The notes: a model not told the origin generated them from the letters alone. A stretch of DNA of 64,000 nt from Pirellulales bacterium (GCA_019636345.1 JAHBXQ010000003.1:310001-374000), one strand, 5' to 3'; counted from the first letter of the stretch, positions 16,421 through 25,482 are shown. Made by a program: numbers and translations.

Positions 16421-18610
16421 TCACGACGCCGCAACCTCGGTCAAATGCTGCCCCATGCGAGCCAGGGCCCGGCGGGTGTCGACGGTCAGGCGCAGCGTGG
16501 TGCTCCAGCGGCCGTCGGCGTCGGGGACGACCATCCAATGGGGGACGACCGCCACGGATTGGTGGACCAGTTCGAAGCCTCCTTCGCTCTGGCTGACGGT
16601 TTCGACCGGGTAGGTCCAGACCGCGGTCGGGGCGTCGAACGACAGGCCCGCTTCGATTCCCAGCCACTCGTCGACCAGGGCGATCCGGGTGACTCCCTGC
16701 AGATCGAGCTGCCGGCCGAGTTGGCCGAGGCGGTTCCCTGCGGCGTCGAGGAAGTAGCGATCGTCGGCGCCGGAGGGGAGGCCGGCGAAGTTGAACTCGG
16801 GGCAGAGATGCAAGCCCACGTCTCCCGGGACGTTTTCCAGGTAGTACGCGATATCGAGGGTCGCGTCAGCCATGCCGAGGGTGATCCCCTTGGTCATCTT
16901 CACGGGGCGCTCGAACACGCGCCCTTCGCGGGTCAGTTGCACCTGGACCCGATCGTCGCTGCGCCGGAGCTTGGCGTGAAACGGCGCCCGGAGAAAGTCG
17001 CCGAACTCCTGGGCCCGGCCCGCGGCGACGTCGGCGTGCGAGACGTCGGCCGCGAAGAAGTGGTCGACGAGGCAGTTCCGCTGGTACGGGTCGTATCCCA
17101 GCCGCTGGTCGAGCCCGTCCTGCTTGAACACGACGCGGTCGTGGATGCTCGCCACGTCGCCGCCGGCGGCCGACGGACCGCGCAGCACGGCGCGATGGTA
17201 GGCCTCGGGCCGACGGGCGAGAGTCGCCCCCAGGTTATGGCAGATCGTCCGGGCGTCGAGTTCGTAGAGTTGCCCCCCCTCGGCCGGGGCGACCAGGGCG
17301 GTCAGCTTGTTGCTGGCGAGGCGCACCTCTTGCCGACCATCGAGGTTGTAGTCTTCGGCGGCGATCTCGACCCAGGGTTGCTGGTCAGCCTGCCAGCCGC
17401 GGCCCTCGTACTGGTCGAGCAGGTTCTCGGCGGCGATCAGGTGGTTGTACACCGCGTTGCGGAGGTGAGGCAGGTAGGCTCCCCCGAACGCGCCGTGCCA
17501 GTAGCTGCAGTTGCACTGTCCGCGATACAGTTCGCGGCGGGCGTAGTCGATCAGATCCCCCTCGGCGCCGGCGTCGACCATCTCCTGCAGGCGCCGGCTG
17601 ACCATCTGCTGCCGGGCGTACATGACGTTGGTTTCGGGGTACTTGACCTTGAAGTTGCGCCAGTACCCGCCGCGGACGAACGGAGCGACGGCGTCCCACT
17701 TGCCCGCTTCGGCGAGGTCGTGATGGACGTCCTCGAACTGGTTGATCTTGGCCGCAGGGAGGGCCCACTCGGTCATCTCGCGGTAGCTCCCCTCGGGGAT
17801 GTACATCTTGCCCAAGGGGGGGACGTGCTCGATCGCTTCGCTGGGCGTGGTGACCTTGAGCCAGTCGCCGTTCTCGGCCAGCGCGGTGAAGAACTGGTCG
17901 AGCCAGCCGCGGTCGTAGACGTGCTCTTTCGTTCCGGGCCAGGTGCCGAATTTTTCCCCGTCGTCGCCGAAGACCATGACGGCGCCGGGGTGACGCTGGT
18001 GGACTTCGCGGAGATAGTTGATCGTCTCGTGGGCGGGCTGGAAGGGGATAAGGTAGCGGAGCCGCTCGCTGCCGGGCAGGACCCGCAGCACGCGGCCGTC
18101 GTCTTCGGTGACGAAGTAGCCTTCCAACTGCTCGCTGTCGAACCCGGCCTTCTTGAAGTGGAAGTCGTCGAGAAGCGTGAAATCGATCCCCGCGTCGACG
18201 ACGTTCGACGTGAGCGCCTGCTCCCAGACGCGCTCGGGCATCCACATGCCGCGGACCTTGGCGCCGAGCCGATCTTCCAACCACTGGGTGTAGAGCCGGA
18301 TCTGCCCGATACGGTCCCGGGGGGGGATCATCGGCAGAATCGGTTCGTAGTAAGGCCCGCCGACGATCTCCAACCGACCCGCGGCGACGAGTCGGGAGAG
18401 TCGGTCGACGTACTCGGGGTGCTTTGCGTCGAGCCACTCCATCAGCGAGCCGCTCGTATGGAGCGCGATCCGCAGCGACTCGTACCGTTCGAATACGTCG
18501 AGAAACGGCAGATAACTGTCCTGGTAAGCCTGCTCGAAGACCCCGTCGAAATTGCCGATGGGCTGGTGATTGTGGAGGACCAGGACGAGTCGCAAGGGAT
18601 GCTGGGACAT
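16421..18610 (-). CDS. Glycoside hydrolase family 57 protein (4-alpha-glucanotransferase/amylase-like)
   Basis: 729 aa from ATG 18610; a 31-residue Arg/Pro-rich upstream extension is rejected. The N-terminus LRLVLVLHNHQPIGNFD is the GH57 start (HNHQP, motif 1). GGPYYEPILPMIPPRD, MWMPERVWEQ (the E in WxPE region) and VMVFGDDGEKFGTWP (catalytic Asp segment) are the other conserved GH57 motifs. The C-terminal ~300 residues match the beta-sandwich domains (DUF1925/1926 type) of 4-alpha-glucanotransferases. It probably rearranges or cleaves alpha-1,4-glucans in glycogen turnover, together with the upstream glgA and galT-like genes on the same strand. Confidence 0.88.
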   Translation of the reverse strand: MSQHPLRLVLVLHNHQPIGNFDGVFEQAYQDSYLPFLDVFERYESLRIALHTSGSLMEWLDAKHPEYVDRLSRLVAAGRLEIVGGPYYEPILPMIPPRDRIGQIRLYTQWLEDRLGAKVRGMWMPERVWEQALTSNVVDAGIDFTLLDDFHFKKAGFDSEQLEGYFVTEDDGRVLRVLPGSERLRYLIPFQPAHETINYLREVHQRHPGAVMVFGDDGEKFGTWPGTKEHVYDRGWLDQFFTALAENGDWLKVTTPSEAIEHVPPLGKMYIPEGSYREMTEWALPAAKINQFEDVHHDLAEAGKWDAVAPFVRGGYWRNFKVKYPETNVMYARQQMVSRRLQEMVDAGAEGDLIDYARRELYRGQCNCSYWHGAFGGAYLPHLRNAVYNHLIAAENLLDQYEGRGWQADQQPWVEIAAEDYNLDGRQEVRLASNKLTALVAPAEGGQLYELDARTICHNLGATLARRPEAYHRAVLRGPSAAGGDVASIHDRVVFKQDGLDQRLGYDPYQRNCLVDHFFAADVSHADVAAGRAQEFGDFLRAPFHAKLRRSDDRVQVQLTREGRVFERPVKMTKGITLGMADATLDIAYYLENVPGDVGLHLCPEFNFAGLPSGADDRYFLDAAGNRLGQLGRQLDLQGVTRIALVDEWLGIEAGLSFDAPTAVWTYPVETVSQSEGGFELVHQSVAVVPHWMVVPDADGRWSTTLRLTVDTRRALARMGQHLTEVAAS

Positions 18611-19110
18611 CGCGGGGCTTTCGGCAGTCGTGGGGCGGACGGCTTGGCGACGGGGGGGCCACGATCGGGGGGAGCGACCGGCGGGGACCGATCGTCGCCG
18701 CATCGCGGGGATCGGTCCCGAGGTGCGTCGTTCCGATCCGCTGGACCCTTCGTGGTGCGCAGTTCGGCGCTGTCGTACTAGGATTGCCGGTTTCTCGGTC
18801 GGAGGCTAGTCGAGAGCGGGCCTGATTATAGGAAAGAACGGGGCGAGAACGAAGCTGCGCCCGGTCGATCCGGCATAAGCGAGAAGGGTTCCGAAGTCGG
18901 CCCAGTTTACGAGATCGGCGCGGCTTGACGCCCTCGCACCCGGGCGCCGGAACCCGCGAATCGCGCGAATGCTCGTTGCGGGCTGCGAGCAACGCGTTGG
19001 TCCTGAGTTGTCGTCCGAACCCTCTGCACCCTCTGCGAAGATCCGGGATTCCCGGTGAATCCTGAAACCGGGCAGCGCCGGAGGCGCAAGCGAGCCACGA
19101 GACCTTCGCG
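18611..19110. other. 500-bp intergenic region upstream of the GH57 gene
   Basis: No credible gene is seen; the frames through it are extensions or shadows. A minus-strand TATAAT box (18825-18830) about 215 bases before the GH57 start suggests this gene has its own promoter and a long leader. No strong terminator is visible for the galT-like gene. Confidence 0.5.
18825..18830 (-). promoter_or_regulatory. Candidate -10 box (TATAAT) for the GH57 gene
   Basis: A consensus TATAAT is read on the minus strand; the matching -35 position (TTCGTT at 17-bp spacing) is poor. The transcript would have a leader of about 200 bases. Confidence 0.35.
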
Positions 19111-20076
19111 TTACTTGAGGGCCGCACGCAGTTGTTCGGCGGCGCGTTCGGGGGCGAGGGGGTTGACGTAGACCCCGGTTCCCAGTTCCAGGCCGGCGAA
19201 GTGAGAGAGCCGCGGGATCAGTTCCCAGTGCCAGTGGAAGTGCGGCTCCCCGCTGCTGGCAAAGGGCGCCGTGTGGAGGATCAGGTTGTAGGCCGCTCCC
19301 GGCGAGACCCGCACGAGCGCCGCGACGAGCCGTTGCAGCGACTCGGCCGCGGCGCGGCAGCCGGCGTCGTCCAGCGCGGCGAAGTCCGCGGCGTGTTCGG
19401 CCGGCAGGATCCAGGTTTCAAACGGCTGGCGCCCCGCATACGCGGCCAGCGCCACGAAGCCCTCGTGGCGGCAGAGAAATCGCTCCCCCGCGGCCAGCTC
19501 GCGCTCGACGAGGTCGCAGAACAGGCACCGGCCGGTCGCGGTGCGATGGGCCGCGGCTGCGGCGACCTCGACGGCCAGTTGCTCGGGGACCTCGGGGAAG
19601 GCGATCAGTTGGCTGTGGATGTGTTCGAGCGACGCCCCGGCCCGGTGGCCCGAGTTCTTGAAAATGATCGCCGCGGCGAGGTCGGACCGCCGCGAGCACG
19701 CCCGCAGGCGATCGCGATGCATGGCGAGCGCGGCGGCGAACTGCTCGGCCGACAGCTCGCCGAGTTCCGCGACGTGGTCGGGGGACTCGACGATCACCTC
19801 GTGAACGCCGCGCGCCGGGCCGGTCGCGGCCACGGCGGGGTACTTGTTGGGAACCACCCGCACCCGCCATCGTCCGTCGGGTCCCAGGGCCTCGGCTGCG
19901 GCGTCGGGGGTGATGTGTTCGTGCCCGGCGCAGAACGGGCAGTGCTCGCGCCGCGCGGCGGGGGACTCGACCCGCTCCTCCCCCGCGGCCTCGTCGTAAT
20001 CATGCGGCCGGCCGGCGCGTTCCTCGGCGACGTAAACGCGCCGGCCGGTGACGGGGTCGAGGCGAAGGTCAGGCAT
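19111..20076 (-). CDS. galT: Galactose-1-phosphate uridylyltransferase-like HIT-superfamily enzyme
   Basis: 321 aa. Two zinc-type cysteine pairs (CPFC at 46-49 and a later CLFC), VVPNKYPAV, NSGHRAGASLEHIHSQ with the H-x-H-x-Q site (His152, His154, Gln156) and PHFHWHWELIPR near the end define the GalT fold. His154 would carry the nucleotidyl intermediate. Canonical GalT has HPHGQ; HIHSQ is nearer the variants seen in thermophiles and ADP-glucose phosphorylases, so the sugar nucleotide used is uncertain. It is 96 bases downstream of glgA on the same strand, fitting glycogen or galactose metabolism. Confidence 0.85.
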   Translation of the reverse strand: MPDLRLDPVTGRRVYVAEERAGRPHDYDEAAGEERVESPAARREHCPFCAGHEHITPDAAAEALGPDGRWRVRVVPNKYPAVAATGPARGVHEVIVESPDHVAELGELSAEQFAAALAMHRDRLRACSRRSDLAAAIIFKNSGHRAGASLEHIHSQLIAFPEVPEQLAVEVAAAAAHRTATGRCLFCDLVERELAAGERFLCRHEGFVALAAYAGRQPFETWILPAEHAADFAALDDAGCRAAAESLQRLVAALVRVSPGAAYNLILHTAPFASSGEPHFHWHWELIPRLSHFAGLELGTGVYVNPLAPERAAEQLRAALK

Positions 20077-20172
20077 GGGGAGAGAGGCGAGCGCTAGTTC
20101 GTGAGCGGCGAATGGCGGAGAGCAGGTCGGCGCGGAGGCAGCTGATCTACGCCAGTCGCCGGCCGTCCGCTC

Positions 20173-21666
20173 TCACTCCGCCGCCGCCAGCACCGAACGA
20201 TCGCGGGTTTCCTGATAGAGTTTGGCGTAGGCGCGGGCGCTGGCGGTCCAGGACCAGTCTTGCTGCATGCCGGTGCGGATCAGTTGGCTCCAGACGACCG
20301 GGTCGGCGTACGCCCGGCAGGCGTATTCCAGCGTCTCGGCCAGGGCGAGCGAAGTGTAGTCTTCGAACGCGAAGCCGGTGGCCGTGCCTGCGGCGAGATT
20401 CTCGGGGGTTGCGTTGACGACCGTGTCGGCCAGCCCCCCCGTGGACCGAACGACGGGAACCGTGCCGTACTTGAGGCTGTAGAGTTGGTTGAGCCCGCAC
20501 GGTTCGTACTGGCTGGGCATGAGGAACAGGTCGGCCCCCGCTTCGATGCGGTGGGCCGTCTCGTTGGAAAATTCCAGTCGCACGGCGACCCGATCGGGGT
20601 GCGCCGCGGCGAGCTGCGACAGGACTTCGTGATACCGCGGTTCGCCCGTGCCGAGGATGACCCACTGGGCGTCGACCTGGACGGCCCACTGTTTCATCAC
20701 GCGGGCAATGAGGTCGAACCCCTTTTGGTCGGCCAGCCGACCCACTGCGGCCAAGAGCGGGACCTGCGGCCGCACGGGCAGACCCAAGCGGCGCTGGAGG
20801 TCGTCTTTGCAGGCGGCCTTGCCGGCGGTGAACGACTCGGCGTCGTACCGGTGAGCCGGGGCGAGGAACTCGTCGGTTTTCGGGTTCCAGACTTCGTAAT
20901 CGACGCCGTTGATGATGCCGACCAGCACGTCGCGGCGGTGCTGCAACGCGCCCTCGAGCCCGCAACTGAGCGGCGGATGGAGGATCTCCTTGGCGTAGGT
21001 CGGGCTGACGGTCGTCAGCGCGTCGGCGAACACGATGCCCGACTTCAGGAAGTTGAGGTTCCCGTAGTACTCCATCTGCCGCCAGTTGAAGTACTTCCAG
21101 TCGAGCCCGGTGAGGGCCATGTCCCAGTGCCAGAAGGTCCCCTGGTAGGCCAAGTTGTGGATCGTGAGCAGCGACGGCAAACCGTCGAACTCGGGCCGGT
21201 CGGCGTACAGCGTGCGGAGGTACGCGGGGATGAGCCCGGCTTGCCAGTCGTGGCAGTGGACGAGGTCCGGTTCCAGTCCCAACAGCGGAATCGCCTCGAG
21301 CGCCGCCCGGCTGTAGAAGATGAACCGTTCGCAGTTGTCGCGGTAGTCTTCCCCGTCTTCGCGGTACAGTTGCGGCCGGTCGAAGTAGTCGGCGTTCTCG
21401 ATGAAGTACACGGGGACCTGCGTGCCGGGGAACGTCGCCCGCAGGTAATGGCCGCGAACCGTCTTCTGCCCGACGGGGATGTCGCAGGACACGCCGGTGT
21501 GCTCGACGGGGACGCCGGCCTGCCGTACTTGCGGAAAGGCAGGGAGGATGACGGTCGGGTTGTGTCCCAGTCGGGCCAACTCGGCGGGGAGCGCTCCGCA
21601 GACGTCGCCCAGTCCGCCGGTTTTGACGAACGGCGCCGCTTCGGTCGTGGCGAAGAGGATGTTCAT
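20173..21666 (-). CDS. glgA: Glycogen synthase
   Basis: 497 aa from ATG 21666; the frame extends 28 codons upstream without a better start. MNILFATTEAAPFVKTGGLG is the GT5 N-terminus with the ADP-glucose-binding K-x-G-G-L (Lys15). HCHDWQAGLIPAYLR, LTIHNLAYQG, GIINGVDYEVWNP, AVGRLADQKG and the E-x7-E type segment PSQYEPCGLNQLYSLKYG follow in the usual order. It transfers glucose from ADP-glucose to growing alpha-1,4-glucan. Length is standard. It forms a probable minus-strand unit with the galT-like gene and, further down, the GH57 gene. Confidence 0.95.
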   Translation of the reverse strand: MNILFATTEAAPFVKTGGLGDVCGALPAELARLGHNPTVILPAFPQVRQAGVPVEHTGVSCDIPVGQKTVRGHYLRATFPGTQVPVYFIENADYFDRPQLYREDGEDYRDNCERFIFYSRAALEAIPLLGLEPDLVHCHDWQAGLIPAYLRTLYADRPEFDGLPSLLTIHNLAYQGTFWHWDMALTGLDWKYFNWRQMEYYGNLNFLKSGIVFADALTTVSPTYAKEILHPPLSCGLEGALQHRRDVLVGIINGVDYEVWNPKTDEFLAPAHRYDAESFTAGKAACKDDLQRRLGLPVRPQVPLLAAVGRLADQKGFDLIARVMKQWAVQVDAQWVILGTGEPRYHEVLSQLAAAHPDRVAVRLEFSNETAHRIEAGADLFLMPSQYEPCGLNQLYSLKYGTVPVVRSTGGLADTVVNATPENLAAGTATGFAFEDYTSLALAETLEYACRAYADPVVWSQLIRTGMQQDWSWTASARAYAKLYQETRDRSVLAAAE

Positions 21667-21782
21667 GGCGGGGGGAGTCGCAGGAGGTCCGGGGTCGGAG
21701 GAAATTGGCGGGTGGCCGCGCAAGCTGCCTGTCGCCGCTCGCCCTTTCAAGGCCGATCAACACTCACGCGTCGCTGACTCCG

Positions 21783-22973
21783 TCACACGACCTTCGCGAT
21801 GCACTCCGCGACGCGCCTCACGTTGGCAGGGGTGAGCCCGGCGACGTTGATCCGTCCCGAGCCGACGATGTAGATCGCGAAGTCGTCCTTGAGCCGCGCG
21901 ACCTGCTCCTTCGTGAGCCCCGAGAAGGAGAACATCCCCCGCTGGCGGGTCATGAAGGAGTAGTCCCCCGGCGCGCCGGCCGCCGCCAGGGCGTCGACCA
22001 GGGCGTGCCGCATGCCGTTGATTCGGGAACGCATCGCGGCGACCTCCCCCTCCCACTGGGTCCGCAGGTCGGGGTCGCGGAGGATCGTCGTGACGACCTC
22101 GGCGCCGTGCGCCGGGGGATTCGAGTAATTCGCCCGGATGACCTTGTTGAGTTGCGACTGGACCGCCTCGGCCGCCTTCGCGTCGGGCGCCAGGGCCATG
22201 ACCGCGCCGACCCGTTCCTTGTACAGGCTGAAGTTCTTGGAGAACGACGACACCGCCAGCAGCTCGGCGCCGGGGCGGGCAAGCTCCGCCAACCCCGCGC
22301 CGTCCTCGGAGATGCCGTCGGCGAACCCCTGGTATGCAAAATCGATCAACGGCAGCACCCCCTGCTTGGCGACCGCGTCGCCGATCGCCTTCCATTGGGC
22401 CGGGGTCGGATCGGCGCCGGTTGGGTTGTGGCAGCAGCCGTGCAGCAAGAGGACGTCCCCTGCGGGCATCTGGCCGATGGCCGCGAGCATCGCTTCGAAG
22501 TCGAGTCGATTCCCCGCCGCGTCGAAATAGGGATAGGTCTTCGTCGGCACGCCGGCGGCGGCAAAGATGCTGGGATGGTTCGGCCAGGTGGGGTCGCTCA
22601 GCCAGACGGTCGCCTGGGGGAGAACCGCGTTGACGAGATCGGCCGCGACGCGCAGTCCTCCGGTTCCCCCCGGCGTTTGGGCCGATGCGATCCGCTTGCC
22701 GGCGATCGCCTCGTGTCCCTTGCCCAACGCCAACTCGGCGACTGCCGTGCAGTATTCGGGCGAACCCGAGATCGGCAGGTACGACTTGCTGGAGCTCGTG
22801 GCGGCGAGCAGAGACTCGGCGATTTTCACCGTCTCCAGCAGGGGCGTCTGCCCCGACTCGTCCTGATAGACCCCGACGCTGAGGTTGATCTTCTCCGGGC
22901 GCGGGTCGTTCTTGAACGCGACGCTGAGCCCGAGGATGGGGTCGGGAGGAGCAAGCTCGACGGATTCAAACAT
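21783..22973 (-). CDS. Aspartate/aromatic aminotransferase, class I
   Basis: 396 aa. The N-terminus PPDPILGLSVAFKNDPRPEKINLSVGVY is that of the enterobacterial AspC/TyrB subgroup. PLP-site landmarks are SDPTWPNH (Trp), HGCCHNPTGADPT (Asn) and DFAYQGFADG (Asp, Tyr). Lys246 in SSFSKNFSLYKERVGA is the Schiff-base lysine, and GMFSF near the C-terminus belongs to the substrate-binding region. It moves amino groups between aspartate or aromatic amino acids and 2-oxoglutarate. All catalytic residues are present. It lies 116 bases upstream of glgA; the shared strand may be chance. Confidence 0.92.
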   Translation of the reverse strand: MFESVELAPPDPILGLSVAFKNDPRPEKINLSVGVYQDESGQTPLLETVKIAESLLAATSSSKSYLPISGSPEYCTAVAELALGKGHEAIAGKRIASAQTPGGTGGLRVAADLVNAVLPQATVWLSDPTWPNHPSIFAAAGVPTKTYPYFDAAGNRLDFEAMLAAIGQMPAGDVLLLHGCCHNPTGADPTPAQWKAIGDAVAKQGVLPLIDFAYQGFADGISEDGAGLAELARPGAELLAVSSFSKNFSLYKERVGAVMALAPDAKAAEAVQSQLNKVIRANYSNPPAHGAEVVTTILRDPDLRTQWEGEVAAMRSRINGMRHALVDALAAAGAPGDYSFMTRQRGMFSFSGLTKEQVARLKDDFAIYIVGSGRINVAGLTPANVRRVAECIAKVV

Positions 22974-23126
22974 GGGGGGAGAAGTCGGAGGTGAGTGGTC
23001 GAAGTTCAGAGGGGGAGAGGCGACTCAATGCGCATCGCGAGCCGGGGCGTCCCCGCCCCCGGCCAGTTCGAGCGTCCCTGCCCCCCGGCCGTGCGATGTC
23101 ACACCGCCCTTGCGGGATCTGCCCGG

Positions 23127-23156
23127 TTGACCCTCTGACGCGGGGCGTGCGACAAT
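23127..23156 (+). promoter_or_regulatory. Candidate promoter of the inositol-3-phosphate synthase gene
   Basis: TTGACC (23127-23132), 18-bp spacer, GACAAT (23151-23156). The -35 box lies inside GGTTGACCCTCT, which recurs around the -35 box of the HEAT-protein promoter at 26967. The transcript would start near 23163, about 105 bases before the GTG start. Confidence 0.45.
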
Positions 23157-23266
23157 TTCAGCGGTTAAGCATAGGTCCCCCGCCGGGGCGATAAAAGCCC
23201 CGCCCGCGCTCGGCGGAGGGCTTCCGGCGCCCGCGACGGGGGATCATTCTCTCCGTTGGGAGTCTG

Positions 23267-24481
23267 GTGGTGGTGCAAGCGGGTCTGCCCTCGTCGCGCG
23301 TCGGTCTGTGGCTCATCGGGGCCCGCGGCGGGGTCGCGGTGACGACGATCACCGGGTTGGCGGCGCTGAGTCGCGGGCTGACGGGGGGCGTCGGTTTGGC
23401 GACCGCCGCGCCGCCGCTGGCCGATTTGCCGTTGCCGGAGTGGGGCGATTTCGTCGTCGGCGGGCACGAAATCCGCGCGACCACCCTCGCCGCGGAGCTG
23501 GACCGGCTTCATCGCGACAGCCGTGTGATCGACCCCGCGACGATCGCGCAGGTTCAGGACGACCTGTCCGCCGCGGACCGAGAAATCCGCCCCGGCGTGG
23601 CGTGGAACGTCGGCCCGCGGATCGCCGAGTTGGCCGGCCCCGAGATCAATCGGGCCGAAGGGCCCCGCGACGCGATCGCCCGGATTCAGGCCGATCTGGC
23701 GGACTTTCGTCGCCGGCACGAGTTGGAGACGGTCGTGGTGTTGAACCTCGCCTCGACCGAAGCGGCGCTTCCCCCGGAAAGCTGGCCGGGGACCTGGGCC
23801 GAGGTCGAGACGCTGCTCGACGCCCCGGCGTGTCCGCTGCCGGCCAGTTCGCTGTACGCGATCGCGGCGCTCGACGCGGGGCACCCCTACGTCAACTTCA
23901 CCCCGTCGCTGGGGGCGACCCCCGCGGGGATCGACGAGCTCGCCCGGCGGCGCGGCACGTGCCATGCGGGGCGCGACGGCAAGACGGGCGAGACCTTGCT
24001 CAAGAGCGTGCTGGCGCCGATGTTCGCGGCGCGGCGCCTGGAGGTGATGAGCTGGGTCGGTCACAACATTTTCGGGAACCTCGACGGCCGGGTCCTCGAC
24101 GACCCGGCCAACAAGGAGGCGAAGCTCAAGAGCAAGGACGCGCTCTTGAGCGAGATCCTGGGCTACGCCCCGCAGACTCATATTTCGATCGAGTACATCG
24201 CGAGCCTGGGAGATTGGAAAACTGCCTGGGATCACGTCCATTTCCGGGGTTTTTTGGGGACTCCGATGACTTTGCAGTTCACCTGGCAGGGGTGCGATTC
24301 GCTGCTCGCGGCGCCGCTGGTGTTGGACCTGGCGCGGCTGGCGATCCACGCCCGGCGGCGGGGCGAGGTCGGTGCGATCACCCCCCTGGCCAGCTTCTTC
24401 AAGAGCCCCCTGGGCGCCGCCCCGCACGCCTTCGCCGACCAGGTCCGCGCGCTGCATGAGTGGGCCGCGGGGAGTCGGTAG
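23267..24481 (+). CDS. Inositol-3-phosphate synthase
   Basis: 404 aa from GTG 23267 (GTG 23270 is also possible). RVGLWLIGARGGVAVTTITG is the NAD-binding glycine-rich start. VNFTPSLGATPAGIDELA, GRDGKTGETLLKSVLAPMF, VGHNIFGNLDG and KSKD are conserved blocks of this family, with the catalytic lysines lying in GKTG and KLKSKD. It makes 1L-myo-inositol-1-phosphate from glucose-6-phosphate with NAD and is the first step to inositol lipids or solutes. It is divergent from the aminotransferase gene. No inositol phosphatase or lipid gene is nearby. Confidence 0.9.
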   Translation: MVVQAGLPSSRVGLWLIGARGGVAVTTITGLAALSRGLTGGVGLATAAPPLADLPLPEWGDFVVGGHEIRATTLAAELDRLHRDSRVIDPATIAQVQDDLSAADREIRPGVAWNVGPRIAELAGPEINRAEGPRDAIARIQADLADFRRRHELETVVVLNLASTEAALPPESWPGTWAEVETLLDAPACPLPASSLYAIAALDAGHPYVNFTPSLGATPAGIDELARRRGTCHAGRDGKTGETLLKSVLAPMFAARRLEVMSWVGHNIFGNLDGRVLDDPANKEAKLKSKDALLSEILGYAPQTHISIEYIASLGDWKTAWDHVHFRGFLGTPMTLQFTWQGCDSLLAAPLVLDLARLAIHARRRGEVGAITPLASFFKSPLGAAPHAFADQVRALHEWAAGSR

Positions 24482-25154
24482 GAGGGTCGCGGGTTGTCGG
24501 CGGCGGGCGACTCGGCCAGCGGCCGCCATCGGCAAGTCGCGACGCGCGTCGCAGGCGCAAGACTCCTCGCGCGATCGCCGACTCTTCGTCTCAATCGATC
24601 GCTTGGCTCCAAGCGACCACTCCCTGCCGACCGCCCGCTCCCCGCTCCTCGCCACAAATCTTCAAACTCCACTTGACGAAAGTTTCAGAAAATTGGTTCA
24701 ATGCGCGCAATGGAAGCGGACGAATAAGGAATATCGCTTACGGCGAGTTTCCTGACCGCAGCCAGACGAGCCCTGTCGATCGCACCGTTCGTTTCGCTTC
24801 ATACGATTCGCTTCGAGATTCATACCAATCATTTCGCGACGACCGACGGCTTGTCCTGTTGCCCTTTGGATCCCTTTCTCTCAGGCGTCACTTAACGGAA
24901 TTGGTGATTGATCGGCCGGCGGAGCTATTCCGCCCTGTTCTGCGGAGCCCGGCCGAACGCCGCCCCCTTTGCCGCAACGCGTGACGCGCACGCGGCGTTT
25001 CTGAGGAGTCATCGAAGTCCGCCGATCCGGGCGTATCGCCCCCGCTGCACTTCGACATTTTCTAGTTCTGCTGTTCCCCCGTCTTGCTACGGCGCCCAGG
25101 GGGAAGAGCTTGTGTTTCACCCTTGGGCGCTATCAGGGAAGGAGCCGTAAGGCT
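24482..25154. other. 673-bp intergenic region upstream of the H1-like gene
   Basis: No credible gene. The middle (24660-24900) is less GC-rich than the surroundings and has a TTGACG box (24673-24678) with a weak TTCAAT partner 18 bases on. A nested inverted repeat lies at 24913-24955. A long leader or a small RNA before the H1-like gene is possible; nothing else is recognised. Confidence 0.4.
24913..24955 (+). repeat. Nested inverted repeat upstream of the H1-like gene
   Basis: The outer arms CGGCCGG (24913-24919) and CCGGCCG (24949-24955) enclose an inner perfect hairpin GGCGGA-gctat-TCCGCC (24918-24934), so two alternative folds compete for the shared GG. This could be an RNA structure in the leader of the gene at 25155 or a DNA-binding site. 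Confidence 0.45.
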
Positions 25155-25379
25155 ATGGCTGCGAAGAAAGCTGCGAAGAAGAAGGCCGCCCCCAAGAAGG
25201 CCGCGAAGAAGAGCCCGAAGAAGAAGGCTGCCAAGAAGGCCGCGCCGAAGAAGGCTGCCAAGAAGAGCCCGAAGAAGAAGGCCGCCAAGAAGGCCGCTCC
25301 GAAGAAGGCTGCCAAGAAGAGCCCGAAGAAGAAGGCCGCCACCAAGAAGGCCGCCCCGGCTGCTCCGGCCGCCAAGTAA
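25155..25379 (+). CDS. Histone H1-like Lys/Ala-rich protein with three SPKK repeats
   Basis: 74 aa from ATG 25155. The protein consists almost only of Lys, Ala, Pro and Ser. Three exact 18-residue repeats (residues 9-62, nucleotides 25179-25340) each contain AAKKSPKKK. S-P-K-K is the minor-groove DNA-binding motif of eukaryotic H1/H2B tails. The protein is expected to be unfolded and to coat or condense DNA in the nucleoid. A strong terminator follows 51 bases after the stop, so the gene is probably a highly expressed single unit. DNA-level identity between the repeats is high, so copy number may vary between strains. Confidence 0.85.
   Translation: MAAKKAAKKKAAPKKAAKKSPKKKAAKKAAPKKAAKKSPKKKAAKKAAPKKAAKKSPKKKAATKKAAPAAPAAK
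25179..25340 (+). repeat. Three 54-bp tandem repeats inside the H1-like gene
   Basis: Each unit encodes the same 18 residues; the units differ by a few synonymous bases (for example GCCGCGCCG against GCCGCTCCG). The repeats make up 72% of the gene. Confidence 0.85.
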
Positions 25380-25430
25380 GCTTGTCGCTCGCGCCTCGCT
25401 GGTCGAGGCGCTGCGAAGGGGAAACGACAC

Positions 25431-25482
25431 AAGCGGTCGACGGCGCTTCCTTGCGAAGCGCCGCGCGACCGCTTTTTCTTTG
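25431..25482 (+). terminator. Intrinsic terminator of the H1-like gene
   Basis: A two-part stem, AAGCGGTCG (25431-25439) with CGACCGCTT (25466-25474) and GGCGCTTC with GAAGCGCC inside, closes on a five-base loop and ends in a T-rich tract (25473-25481). It also lies between convergent genes and could stop the minus-strand Nudix transcript. Confidence 0.85.

Noticed and set aside
16445-18781. 778-aa plus-strand open frame antisense to the GH57 gene
   Set aside because: No ribosome site or domain; it mirrors a well-conserved GH57 protein and follows from high third-position GC.
25179-25340. CRISPR-like repeat array
   Set aside because: The 54-bp repeats have no spacers and encode an in-frame protein repeat.
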